Assembly (NCBI GenBank): GCA_031269165.1 | Contig: JAISZQ010000184.1 | Location: forward strand, 1 to 12,781 | Length of the DNA: 12,781 bases | Direction: 5' to 3' | Source of the DNA: Spirochaetaceae bacterium | GTDB taxonomy: Bacteria > Spirochaetota > Spirochaetia > Treponematales > Breznakiellaceae | Shown here: positions 1 to 7,079 of the stretch, piece after piece | How positions within the stretch are numbered: position 1 is the stretch's first letter | Layout: each line of letters starts with the position of its first letter | Position numbers and translations under genes: made by a program | Notes under the pieces: generated by a model | What the model was told of the DNA's origin: nothing | Seen by the model: the letters and a program-made list of their open reading frames with translations, nothing else | Database searches by the model: none

Positions 1-56
1 CGCCCTCAGTACGTTTTTATCCCGGCATCACTGCACGTCATTTTTTGACTCTCACC

Positions 57-302
57 CTGGATTGCTTCGCTTCGCTCGCAATGACGAAGGGCTTGCCCGC
101 AATGACGGGGGACTTGCCCGCAATGACGGGGGGCGCCCCTTTGGGGCGAATGGAAAATGGAGAATGGAAAATGGAGAATGTCGTGTTTTGGAAATGGCGC
201 GTTCCGTTCCTGTCATTGCGAACCTGCGGCAATTTGCCGTTGGTGAAGCAATCCAGACGAGGGGCGTTCTCCCTGGATTGCTTCGCTTCGCTCGCAATGA
301 CG
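57..302. repeat. REP-like cluster 1 (three alternating units) plus partial tandem copies; gap 1-445 otherwise non-coding
   Basis: Units: 57-86 (+), 212-256 (-), 273-302 (+), with arms ctggattgcttcg and cgcaatgac. The minus unit carries an inner hairpin cggcaa-t-ttgccg. Right-arm fragments are amplified as about 21-base tandem copies (ttgcccgcaatgacggg) at 91-131 and again at 309-348. Open frames here only encode repeat-derived peptides. I see no gene in 1-445. Confidence 0.9.
134..180 (+). repeat. Composite repeat: hairpin followed by aatgga-rich tandem tract
   Basis: A perfect hairpin cgcccc-ttt-ggggcg (134-148) is followed by about two and a half copies of a 14-base unit aatggaaaatggag (149-180). 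An inverted relative lies at 11187-11235, with its own GC-rich hairpin at the same end. Confidence 0.75.
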
Positions 303-432
303 AGGGGAGTTGCCCGCAATGACGGGGGGCTTGCTCGCAATGAGCGGGCGCATTGTTCGTGAGGGTTATATAAAAACGTTATGGAAGAGATAAGAGCGGG
401 GGGCGATTCCCCTGTTGTTATATATTTTTTTT

Positions 433-438
433 AAGGAG
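433..438 (+). promoter_or_regulatory. Shine-Dalgarno AAGGAG deciding the lipoprotein start
   Basis: AAGGAG lies seven bases before ATG 446. The nearer ATG at 441 is only two bases from it and reads ATG GTA TGA, so 446 is the productive start. Confidence 0.75.
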
Positions 439-445
439 ATATGGT

Positions 446-1675
446 ATGAAGCAGAATGATTTTCGTGGTATTGCGATGGCGGTTTTGGTGTTCGCGCTCG
501 GCACTATAGCCGTGGGATTTACGGGGTGCGACTTTCTGGAAGATTTCGTCAAGATGCAGGTCGCGGAGGAGCCACTGATCACCGACTCCTTCTCCGGGGC
601 TTCCACGGAGGATGAGGTGGTGGACAGCGTCATTGATATGATACGGGCGGCGAAGGACGAGCCCTCCCTGACCCTTAAGTTGGCGGCGATGCCGGATGAA
701 CCGGTGGACGTGGAGGACAGTGCGAAGGACATCTACGAGGGGCTGGTCCTCAGCACCGTCAACTACAAACTACATTCGAAACTCGGCTACATTGCCCAGG
801 GCCACGACAGGTGGGATGATGATAATGATCCGATCAGCGAGGGTTTAGCCGGCGACGAACACCTCGCCAACAGCCCCGCCAAGGTGATCATCGACGGCAA
901 GGGGCGGACGATCGCGCTGACCGGGACGAATAATACGGTGCAAATGCCCCTCATCACTGTGGGGGAGGGCGTAACCCTCGAGTTGCGGAACATCACCTTC
1001 AAGGGGATGGACCCCAACTACGCCCCCCTCATCCTGGTGAGGGACAAGGGCACGCTGATCATGCAAAGCGGCACGTATCTCAAGGGTAACAATATCAAGT
1101 TGAACACCACCTCCTCCCTCACCCTCACCCACGGCGGCGGCGTACATGTAGGCGCGGGTGGCACGTTCATCATGTGGGACGGGACCATCAGCGGCAATAC
1201 GGTGCGTGCGTCGAAGAGCACGGGCGGCGGCGTGGCTGTCTACGGCGGCACGTTCACCATGAAGGGCGGGATCATCAGCGACAATATCTCCTCCTCCAAG
1301 TACGGCGGCGGCGTAAGTGTCGCAAACAGCGGCACGTTCATCATGGAGGGGGGGTTCATCGAACACAATAATGCTGAAGTGAGCGGCGGCGGCGTGTTTA
1401 TAAACTCTTCCAATTTCACCAAGACCGGCGGCACGATTTACGGGACAAAGAAGGAGGATGGCAGCGCTGAGAACTCCGACAAGATAAACACCGCCAACAC
1501 CCTCAACGGGGATCCTGGCTCCGCGGTCCATCTTGTATACAACAGCTCCAACACCATGATACGCGAAACCACGGCGGGGACGGAGATTGATTTGCACTAC
1601 CCGCTTCAAGACGAGGATGGAAACCCCCTTAAAGACGAGAACGGCAAAGACCTGCCCAACAACTGGGGGAAATGA
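446..1675 (+). CDS. Beta-helix repeat lipoprotein, probably surface-exposed
   Basis: A 409-residue predicted lipoprotein of unknown function. The N-terminus has a basic start, a hydrophobic stretch (about residues 9-26) and a lipobox-like VGFTGC, so Cys28 would be lipidated. Phe at -3 is unusual for most bacteria but tolerated in spirochaete lipoboxes. Residues 30-140 are acidic with no motif I recognise. From about 145 to 330 there are Gly-rich repeats of about 27 residues of the type GTFxMxGGxIxxN...GGGV, with three clear copies (near 236, 265 and 293). This is the pattern of right-handed parallel beta-helix (pectate-lyase or polymorphic-outer-membrane-protein-like) folds. No catalytic residues are recognisable. 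The start is set by AAGGAG at 433-438, seven bases upstream; an ATG at 441 reaches a stop after two codons. I see no convincing promoter, and the gene stands alone between repeat clusters. An adhesin or envelope role is inference. Confidence 0.85.
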   Translation: MKQNDFRGIAMAVLVFALGTIAVGFTGCDFLEDFVKMQVAEEPLITDSFSGASTEDEVVDSVIDMIRAAKDEPSLTLKLAAMPDEPVDVEDSAKDIYEGLVLSTVNYKLHSKLGYIAQGHDRWDDDNDPISEGLAGDEHLANSPAKVIIDGKGRTIALTGTNNTVQMPLITVGEGVTLELRNITFKGMDPNYAPLILVRDKGTLIMQSGTYLKGNNIKLNTTSSLTLTHGGGVHVGAGGTFIMWDGTISGNTVRASKSTGGGVAVYGGTFTMKGGIISDNISSSKYGGGVSVANSGTFIMEGGFIEHNNAEVSGGGVFINSSNFTKTGGTIYGTKKEDGSAENSDKINTANTLNGDPGSAVHLVYNSSNTMIRETTAGTEIDLHYPLQDEDGNPLKDENGKDLPNNWGK

Positions 1676-1807
1676 CCGTAACAGCGCGCGGTGGGGGGTC
1701 AAGCGAAACGCGCTCCCCCGTGCGACGAAGGGCTTAGGGAAGAGATAAGGGCTGTCTTTGCGGTTGCGGGGATGGCCCTTTCTTTTGGGCGGGGGATGGC
1801 CGTCACG

Positions 1808-1953
1808 CTGGATTGCTTCGCTCGGCAATGTGCCGCTTGCTCGCAATGACGAGGGGTGTTGTCATTGCGAACCCGCGGCAATTTGCCGTTGGTGAAGCAA
1901 TCCAGACGGAGAAGGCCCTCTCGCTTGTTTGCTTCGCTTCGCTCGCAATGACG
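1808..1953. repeat. REP-like cluster 2 (three alternating units) filling the gap 1676-2104
   Basis: Units: 1808-1851 (+, inner hairpin cggca-atg-tgccg), 1861-1905 (-, inner hairpin cggcaa-t-ttgccg), and about 1926-1953 (+, left arm degraded). The rest of the gap (1676-1807 and 1954-2050) has no recognisable gene; 2052-2081 is the permease promoter. Confidence 0.85.
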
Positions 1954-2051
1954 GGTGGGTCATGACGGGCGGCCCGCGATGATGAGACAGACCCGTTTGT
2001 TCGTGATTAAAAAAGTACCTGATGGTGCCCTGTACGGGACGTGAGCAACAC

Positions 2052-2081
2052 TTTACCAAATGCGCGTTATGGTGCTATCAT
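2052..2081 (+). promoter_or_regulatory. Sigma70-type promoter with extended -10 for the metal permease operon
   Basis: TTTACC (2052-2057), an 18-base spacer, then TGC-TATCAT (-10 at 2076-2081). The -10 matches consensus at five of six positions and is preceded by a TGn extension. Transcription would start near 2088, leaving a short leader that carries GGAG at 2094-2097, seven bases before ATG 2105. No clear Zur or Fur box was recognised. Confidence 0.5.
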
Positions 2082-2104
2082 TAAGCCGATAATGGAGATA
2101 GGGT

Positions 2105-2938
2105 ATGTTTGCGGTTTTAGAAGAAATGTTTAGTTACGCCTTTTTGGTGCGGGCGGTTGTCGTGGGGGTGCTGGTCTCGTTGTGCGCGAGCCTCCTCGGG
2201 GTGAGCCTCGTGCTGAAACGCTACTCGATGATTGGCGACGGCCTCTCGCACGTCGGGTTTGGGGCGCTGGCCATCGCCACCGCGCTGAATGTCGCGCCGC
2301 TTACCGTTTCCGTGCCGGTCGTGATAGCCGCCGCCGTGTTGTTGCTTCGCTTGAGTGAGAACAGCAAGATAAAAGGCGACGCGGCGATCGCGCTCTTTTC
2401 GAGCGGGGCGTTGGCGGTCGGGGTCGTCATCATTTCCCTGACAACGGGCATGAACACCGACGTGTGCAACTATCTCTTCGGTAGCATCCTTGCGATGAGC
2501 AAGGCCGACGTGTATCTGAGCGTCGTCCTGTCGGTCGTGGTGCTGGTACTCTACGCGCTCTTCTACAACACCATCTTCGCCGTTACGTTCGACGAGACCT
2601 TTGCGCGGGCGAGCGGCGCAAAGGCGGGGATGTACAATATGCTCATCGCGCTCTTGACGGCGGTCACGATTGCTCTGGGAATGCGCATGATGGGCGCGAT
2701 GCTGATTTCCGCCCTCATCGTCTTTCCCGCGCTCACGTCGATGCGCCTCTGCAAGACATTTCGGGGCGTAACGATATGCTCAGGCATCCTTTCCCTCATT
2801 TCATTTTTTATCGGCATCGTTCTTTCGTATGTTTTTGCGATTCCGACCGGCGCGAGTATTGTCCTCATCAATATATGCGCGTTTTTCTTGTTCTGGGCGA
2901 TTCGCGGCATATATCAATACAAGGCACAGGTGGTATAA
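2105..2938 (+). CDS. Zinc/manganese-type ABC transporter permease (ABC-3 family, ZnuB/TroC-like)
   Basis: A 277-residue integral membrane protein of the ABC-3 family, which forms the inner-membrane channel of zinc or manganese importers. Several hydrophobic segments span the whole protein. Family signatures are visible: the DGLSHVGFGALAI loop (about residues 45-57), GAMLISALIVFPA (about 198-210), and SYVFAIPTGASIVLI near the C-terminus. Length is normal for the family. The partners that should accompany it, a ZnuC-type ATPase and a ZnuA-type binding protein, are not next to it. Upstream lies repeat DNA with a promoter of its own, and downstream is a small non-transporter gene one base away. 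It must therefore work with subunits encoded elsewhere, or the locus has been split. Zinc is the likelier ion, but the sequence alone does not settle Zn versus Mn. Confidence 0.9.
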   Translation: MFAVLEEMFSYAFLVRAVVVGVLVSLCASLLGVSLVLKRYSMIGDGLSHVGFGALAIATALNVAPLTVSVPVVIAAAVLLLRLSENSKIKGDAAIALFSSGALAVGVVIISLTTGMNTDVCNYLFGSILAMSKADVYLSVVLSVVVLVLYALFYNTIFAVTFDETFARASGAKAGMYNMLIALLTAVTIALGMRMMGAMLISALIVFPALTSMRLCKTFRGVTICSGILSLISFFIGIVLSYVFAIPTGASIVLINICAFFLFWAIRGIYQYKAQVV

Positions 2939-2939
2939 C

Positions 2940-3494
2940 ATGGAAAAAGCGTCCAAGTTTTTCAAGATTGCCGGTATCTGCGGTATCGGAACGTTTTTGG
3001 TTTTCGGGATTACGTTTTTGAGAAATAAAGCGAGCGCCGAGTCTCTTTCGCAGGACGCGGCCCTGTCGAACACGGCTACAGCCGCGGGAAAAGTGATCGA
3101 GATCAAAGAGAAGCTGTTTATCGCGCAGACCAACGAGATCTATCTCAACTCCGAGGACTATCTCGGCAAGACGATCCGCCTCGAAGGGCTGTTCAAAACC
3201 GAACAATACGACGGCGAGGAACCTTTTTGCTTTGTGTTGCGCTATGGCCCCGGTTGTTGCGGCTATGACGGCACCGCCGGGTTCGAGGTAGCCTGGGCCC
3301 CGCGTACCGCCGCCCCAAACGGAGAAGGCTCGCAATCAAACGTACTTGCCCCCAAGTATCCCCAAGAGGATGAGTGGGTGGAGGCCGTGGGCACGTTAAG
3401 CTCCTATGAAGAGGACGACTACCCCTACATCTATCTGCAATTAACCTCTCTCACTGTGAAAAAAGACCGGGGCGCGGAATTTGTGAGCCAGTGA
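2940..3494 (+). CDS. Membrane-anchored protein similar to the C-terminal domain of YcgQ/TIGR03943 proteins
   Basis: A 184-residue protein starting one base after the permease stop (TAA-C-ATG), so the two genes are almost certainly translationally coupled. The open frame extends upstream into the permease gene, but this ATG gives the sensible product. An N-terminal hydrophobic segment (about residues 8-26) is an anchor or signal peptide, with no lipobox. The soluble part (about 55-175) has the order expected of the YcgQ/TIGR03943 C-terminal domain: an IYLNSEDYLGKTIRLEGLF-type strand pair, a central FVLRYGPGCCGYDG with a Cys-Cys pair, then DEWVEAVGTL, suggesting a small OB-like beta-barrel outside the membrane. 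The family assignment is from memory of the motif pattern and is moderate. The CC pair beside a metal permease suggests a metal-handling or metal-sensing accessory role, which is inference. Confidence 0.75.
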   Translation: MEKASKFFKIAGICGIGTFLVFGITFLRNKASAESLSQDAALSNTATAAGKVIEIKEKLFIAQTNEIYLNSEDYLGKTIRLEGLFKTEQYDGEEPFCFVLRYGPGCCGYDGTAGFEVAWAPRTAAPNGEGSQSNVLAPKYPQEDEWVEAVGTLSSYEEDDYPYIYLQLTSLTVKKDRGAEFVSQ

Positions 3495-3541
3495 GAGTTT
3501 ACCATCGTACCGTCGTACTATGGCCCCGGTTTTTGACGCAA

Positions 3542-3571
3542 AAAATCCGCGCTCATCCGTGAAAATCCGCA
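3542..3571 (+). repeat. 10-base triad of the ATCCGCG type
   Basis: Three adjacent 10-base units (aaaatccgcg, ctcatccgtg, aaaatccgca). The same triads occur at 3841-3870 and about 11144-11172, the latter two just after REP units. Confidence 0.6.
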
Positions 3572-3590
3572 TTGCCCTAGAGGGCACCAT

Positions 3591-3641
3591 CCGCAGACAA
3601 AATGCTTCCGTTGTTAACCGGGGAGACGTTCCCCCGCTTAC
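3591..3641 (+). repeat. Direct repeat, copy 1 of about 50 bases
   Basis: Shares ccgc.gacaaaat, cgttgtt.accgggg and agacgtt...gctta with 3866-3915. The two copies bracket REP cluster 3. Copy 2 ends exactly on the apbE stop codon. Confidence 0.7.
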
Positions 3642-3663
3642 CTTTTCGCGGGAGGCCCTCACA

Positions 3664-3836
3664 CTGGATTGCTTCGCTCGGCAATGTGCCGCTCGCTCGC
3701 AATGACGAAGGGCTCGCAGTGACGGGGGAGTGTTGTCATTGCGAGACGCGAAGCGGCGAAGCAATCCAGCCGGTGGAGGCTCTCACACTGGATTGCTTCG
3801 TCGTCAGCAACTATGTTGCCACCTCCTCGCAATGAC
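3664..3836. repeat. REP-like cluster 3 (three alternating units) in the convergent gap 3495-3912
   Basis: Units: 3664-3707 (+, inner cggca-atg-tgccg), 3735-3769 (-), 3788-3836 (+, inner gcaac-tat-gttgc). The gap lies between the convergent permease operon and apbE and holds no gene. Confidence 0.9.
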
Positions 3837-3865
3837 ACCTCTTATCCGTGTTAATCCGCGTCAAT

Positions 3866-3915
3866 CCGCGGACAAAATTCTTAACGTTGTTGACCGGGGG
3901 AGACGTTTCCGCTTA
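3866..3915 (+). repeat. Direct repeat, copy 2, ending on the apbE stop codon
   Basis: Counterpart of 3591-3641. Preceded by a 10-base triad (3841-3870: cttatccgtg, ttaatccgcg, tcaatccgcg). Its last three bases (tta) are the apbE TAA on the minus strand. Confidence 0.65.
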
Positions 3916-4971
3916 CTGCTCAGCGGGTACAGTACTTGCGCGTTTCACCGTGGCGTCGCTGAAAACAAAGACGGCCTCAATGCCGGGGCCGGGGAAACGG
4001 GAGAGGAGGCTGGAGCCTTGTTCGTAGCCCAGAACGAAGAGCGCGGTGGAAAGCGCGTCGGCATCCAGGGAATTTTCGGCGATGACGGTAACGGAGAGGA
4101 GGCCGGAATCGGCCGGATAGCCGGTCTTGGGGTCGAGGATGTGGTGGTAGCAGATGCCGTTTTCTTCAAAGAAGCGTTCATATACGCCTGATGTGACGAG
4201 GGTCTTATCGGCGGCTTCTTCCACGGCGAGGTATTCGCCGCGTGGAGAGAGCGGGTTTTGGATGCCGATGCGCCACTTCTGGGTGGGGGTTTTGCTGCCG
4301 TGCGCGTAAATGTTGCCGCCCAAGTCGATGACGGCGCGACGGACGTCGGCTTCCTTGAGGATTGTGACCAGTTCATCGGCGGCGTATCCTTTGGCGATAC
4401 CGCCCAAGTCAAGACGCATACCTTCGCGCTTCAAGTACACGGTTTGGTTCGCCGCGTCCACCACGACATCGCGGTGATTGACGAGGGCGAGGGCGGCGGC
4501 GATCTCGTGTTCTTCCGGCAAGCGGGCGTTTTCGGCGCCGATGTTCCATACCGCGACCAGGGGGCCGACCGCCGGGTTGAACGCGCCGCCTGTAATCTCG
4601 GCAAAAAACAGCGCGCGGCTGAGTACCGTGATGAGTTCGCCGCTCACGGCAACGGGCCTGATTCCGGCGTTTTGGTTGACGCGCGAAAGTTCGCTTATCC
4701 GGCCGTCTGCGAGTTCGTTCGCGCTCATGACGGTTTCGATCGCGGCGAGGCGGTCGAAGAGGGCGGTGTAAAGGTCGTTTGTGCCGTTTTCAAACAGGGA
4801 GACGGTGCACACGGTGCCCAGCGCGAAGGTGGAACGGCTTTCTTCGACGGGGGCGCAGGCGGCGAGGGCCACGAGCAGACCGAGGAGCGCGAGGAACACG
4901 GAGCATCGGGTGCCGCATCCCGCGTGATGGTTCCGCGCCGCGCCGCTTGATATGCTTTGCCGGTTTTTCAT
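3913..4971 (-). CDS. apbE: FAD:protein FMN transferase, lipoprotein (ApbE/Ftp family)
   Basis: A 352-residue ApbE-family enzyme, which attaches FMN from FAD covalently to Thr/Ser of flavoproteins such as Rnf or Nqr subunits. In treponemes the homologue (Ftp) is a periplasmic lipoprotein. Signatures: STFALGTVCTVSLF (47-60), GGAFNPAVGPLVAVW (128-142), LDLGGIAKGYAAD (187-199), DLGGNIYAHG (216-225), HHILDPKTGYPA (276-287) and the metal-site region SLDADALSTALFVLG (301-315). A hydrophobic segment ends in LAAC, making Cys39 the lipidated residue. I start at the ATG at 4971; the frame remains open further upstream, but that extension is out-of-frame nadE sequence without similarity. The charged N-region before the signal is long (about 23 residues). 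It lies 26 bases after nadE on the same strand, so one transcript is likely. Confidence 0.93.
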   Translation of the reverse strand: MKNRQSISSGAARNHHAGCGTRCSVFLALLGLLVALAACAPVEESRSTFALGTVCTVSLFENGTNDLYTALFDRLAAIETVMSANELADGRISELSRVNQNAGIRPVAVSGELITVLSRALFFAEITGGAFNPAVGPLVAVWNIGAENARLPEEHEIAAALALVNHRDVVVDAANQTVYLKREGMRLDLGGIAKGYAADELVTILKEADVRRAVIDLGGNIYAHGSKTPTQKWRIGIQNPLSPRGEYLAVEEAADKTLVTSGVYERFFEENGICYHHILDPKTGYPADSGLLSVTVIAENSLDADALSTALFVLGYEQGSSLLSRFPGPGIEAVFVFSDATVKRASTVPAEQ

Positions 4972-4997
4972 CGCTCGCTCTGCTCTTGCCGGTGCGC

Positions 4998-6773
4998 TTA
5001 CGCCTCGTAGATGGCGCGGGCGATGGGCATTCGGCGGCCCATGCCGAAGGCGCGGGGGGAGACTTTCAGCACGGGCGGGGCCTGGCGGCGTTTGAACTCG
5101 GCGCGGGCGCAGGTCTTGATGATCCACGCGGCAAGGTCGCGGTCGTAGCCATGCGCGGCGATCTCGTCTGCCGAGCGGTTTTCAAAGAGGTAGAGCCTGA
5201 GTATCTCGTCGAGGATGTCGTAGGGCGGCAATGTGTCTTCGTCTTTCTGGTTGGGGCGCAACTCGGCGGAGGGGGCTTTGGTGAGGATGGCCTCCGGGAT
5301 GAGGGGGGAGCCGGCCTTTTCGTTGATGCGGCGGCAGAGGGCAAAGACTTCTGTCTTGAAGAGGTCGCCGATGGGGGACAGTGCGCCGTTCATGTCGCCG
5401 TAGAGGGTGCAGTAGCCCATCGCAAGCTCGCTTTTGTTGCCGGTGTTCATCAGCATCGAGTCGAATTTGTTGGAAAAGGCCATCATGAGGCCGCCGCGTA
5501 TCCGCGCTTGCAGGTTTTCCTCGGCCACGTTGAAGGGCTTGTCCTCGAAGACCGGGGCAAGTTCGCGGGTAAACGCATTGTAGATGTGTTCGATGGGCAG
5601 GGTCTCGTAGCGGCAGCCTAAATTTTTGGCCAAGTCCGCCGCGTCGTCCTTTGAGCCCGGGGAACTGAACATACTGGGCATACTGAACGTGGCGACGTTT
5701 TCTTTGCCCGCTGCCTCGACGGCGAGGTACGCGACGAGGGCGGAGTCGATGCCGCCCGACAGTCCTAAGTGGGTGCGCTTAAAGCCGCATTTACGCATAT
5801 ATTCGCGGATGCCCATCACGAGGGCGCCTTCGATAATGTCTAAGTCGCAGGGCGTTGCCCTGTGCTCAATGCGAAGCGTTGAGTCGGGATGGGGGGCGTT
5901 GCGGGGGGCGGGCCCACCGCTGAGGGGGGTAGCGTAAGACCGCGTGGAGGGAGGGACGACCGGAGCGTGGTCTGGAGCGAGGGGGGAGGCTTCCCCCCCT
6001 TGTATGCTTGGGGAAACGCTGTCCCAGACGATGAGGCTCTCGGCGAAGGCGGGGGCTTGGGCCGCGATGCCGTCCGGGGTGAGGATGAAACTGCGGCCGT
6101 CGAAGATGATCGAGTCGTTCGCGCCGACTGCGTTGATGTAGACGAGGGGGAGGCTGCCCCGGCGGGCGATGCGCTCGGCGAGGGCGAGGCGTTCGGTCAT
6201 TTTGCCCGCGTAGTAGGGGGAGGCGGAGGGGACGGCGAGGATCGTGAGGCCTGTGTCAAGGAGGCGGCGGACGGGGTCTTCGTGGTAGCGGGTGCCGGGG
6301 GTCTCGGTTTCGCGCCAGACGTCTTCGCAGATGGCGACGCCGATTTTTTCGCCTGAAAACGCGCAGTGCGGCCACTCTTTCGCGGGCTCGAAGTTGCGCG
6401 CCTCGTCAAACACATCGTAGGTGGGAAGGAGGGTCTTGGTTTGCTCGAAGAGGAGTGCCCCGTCTTGCACGATGCCGTAGGCGTTGACGAGGGACTTGCC
6501 CGAATTGGCGCGGTTGCGCTGGACGTAGCCGAGGCCCACGGCGATGCCCGGCGGCAGGGTGCGCTGGAGGAGGCGGAGGGCGCGGATGTTGTTCTCGACA
6601 AAGGCGTCTTGGTCGAGGAGGTCCATCGGGGGGTAGCCGCAGAGGGCGAGTTCGGGGAAAAACACGATGTCGGCCTTTTCAGCGGCGGCCTGCTCCACGA
6701 ATCGGGCGATGTTCCGGACGTTTTCGTCAAACCCGCCGACGGTGGAGTTGATCTGTGCTATGGCGATACGCAT
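4998..6773 (-). CDS. nadE: Glutamine-dependent NAD+ synthetase with a repeat-encoded linker
   Basis: A 591-residue two-domain enzyme converting nicotinate adenine dinucleotide to NAD+ with ATP and glutamine-derived ammonia. The N-terminal nitrilase-like glutaminase has its full triad: Glu41 (FPELALCGYP), Lys113 (TKTLLPTYD) and Cys149 (GVAICEDVW). The C-terminal synthetase has the ATP-pyrophosphatase loop LGLSGGIDSALVAYLA (336-351), NTGNKSELAMGY (443-454), GDMNGALSPIGDLFKTEV (459-476) and PSAELRPNQKDED (501-513). The start MRIAIAQINSTVGGF is canonical. Between the domains, residues about 255-308 are Pro/Ala/Ser-rich, look unlike NadE, and are encoded by hairpin and G-rich repeat DNA (5848-6010) related to intergenic elements. 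Removing them leaves about 537 residues, near the usual length of about 540-560. All catalytic residues are intact, so the enzyme is probably active. There is no Shine-Dalgarno; see the promoter entry. Confidence 0.97.
   Translation of the reverse strand: MRIAIAQINSTVGGFDENVRNIARFVEQAAAEKADIVFFPELALCGYPPMDLLDQDAFVENNIRALRLLQRTLPPGIAVGLGYVQRNRANSGKSLVNAYGIVQDGALLFEQTKTLLPTYDVFDEARNFEPAKEWPHCAFSGEKIGVAICEDVWRETETPGTRYHEDPVRRLLDTGLTILAVPSASPYYAGKMTERLALAERIARRGSLPLVYINAVGANDSIIFDGRSFILTPDGIAAQAPAFAESLIVWDSVSPSIQGGEASPLAPDHAPVVPPSTRSYATPLSGGPAPRNAPHPDSTLRIEHRATPCDLDIIEGALVMGIREYMRKCGFKRTHLGLSGGIDSALVAYLAVEAAGKENVATFSMPSMFSSPGSKDDAADLAKNLGCRYETLPIEHIYNAFTRELAPVFEDKPFNVAEENLQARIRGGLMMAFSNKFDSMLMNTGNKSELAMGYCTLYGDMNGALSPIGDLFKTEVFALCRRINEKAGSPLIPEAILTKAPSAELRPNQKDEDTLPPYDILDEILRLYLFENRSADEIAAHGYDRDLAAWIIKTCARAEFKRRQAPPVLKVSPRAFGMGRRMPIARAIYEA
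5848..6010. repeat. G-rich palindromic repeat element lying in frame inside nadE
   Basis: Two small hairpins, cagggc-gtt-gccctg (5848-5862) and ctcaatgc-gaa-gcgttgag (5865-5883), are followed by a G-rich block. In plus orientation the block shares ordered words with the element at the right end of the window: ggggcgtt then cgggg; ggggggtagcgta (compare gggggtagcgta at 12709-12720); gaccggagcg; and gagggggxaggctt followed by a C-run (5981-5999; compare 12734-12752). The block runs without stop codons in the minus nadE frame and encodes about 54 linker residues. Exact ends are uncertain because similarity fades into flanking DNA. Confidence 0.7.
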
Positions 6774-6779
6774 GGGGCT

Positions 6780-6809
6780 ATTTTAGCACAAGGGGGAGGC
6801 GAGGGGCAA
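6780..6809 (-). promoter_or_regulatory. Promoter for nadE-apbE, predicting a leaderless transcript
   Basis: On the minus strand TTGCCC (6809-6804), an 18-base spacer, then TGC-TAAAAT (-10 at 6785-6780, extended -10). Only six bases (AGCCCC) separate the -10 box from the nadE ATG, so initiation is expected at or next to the A of the start codon. There is no Shine-Dalgarno in between. Confidence 0.5.
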
Positions 6810-6868
6810 GATAAATAAGCGCGGGGTACGGTTATTTCCCCCGCTCCTCCACAAAAAATATGTTTCAG

Positions 6869-6890
6869 ACAAGGGGCAAACGGGCCCTGT
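6869..6890. terminator. Possible weak terminator hairpin between gltD and nadE
   Basis: aca(a)ggg ... ccctgt with one bulged base. A T-rich tract follows on the plus side (6890-6900), and on the minus strand a T-run occurs at 6858-6853, about 11 bases past the hairpin. It could end gltD transcripts before the nadE promoter. The short stem keeps confidence low. Confidence 0.3.
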
Positions 6891-6908
6891 TTTATATTTT
6901 ATGCGGCC

Positions 6909-7035
6909 CGTCATTGCGAACTGCGAAGCGGCGAAGTAATCCAGAGGGAGAAGGCTTTCGCTCTGGATTGCTTCGCTTCGCTCGCAATGACAGTAGCACC
7001 GTCATTGCGAGGAGCGGAACGACGAAGCAATCCAG
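6909..7035. repeat. REP-like cluster 4 (three alternating units) between gltD and nadE
   Basis: Units: 6909-6944 (-), 6963-6991 (+), 7001-7035 (-). This is the only triplet in the opposite phase. Gap 6774-7079 also holds the nadE promoter and a weak hairpin, but no gene. Confidence 0.9.
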
Positions 7036-7079
7036 ACGGGGTACGCCGTTGACCCCGCGTCACGTTCATCAGCGTTTTC

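Noticed and set aside
57..348. CRISPR array from the recurring cgcaatgac words
   Set aside because: Units alternate in orientation, spacing is irregular, spacers are not unique, and no cas gene is present.
38..362. Small frames encoding LDCFASLAMT- or RSNPG-type peptides in repeat gaps
   Set aside because: These are translations of REP units and recur wherever the repeats occur; they are not genes.
1676..1740. Terminator after the lipoprotein gene from the ggtggggg/ctcccccg foldback
   Set aside because: The stem is imperfect, the loop large, and no T-run follows.
845..1846. 333-codon open frame antisense to the lipoprotein gene
   Set aside because: It mirrors GC-rich codons of a well-supported gene, has no ribosome site or recognisable domain, and runs into REP DNA.
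4972..5127. Longer apbE start 52 codons upstream
   Set aside because: The added residues come from the nadE 3' end read out of frame and would bury the lipoprotein signal.
4258..5621. Long plus-strand frames opposite apbE and nadE
   Set aside because: Shadows of the conserved minus-strand genes; composition is low-complexity and no family is recognisable.
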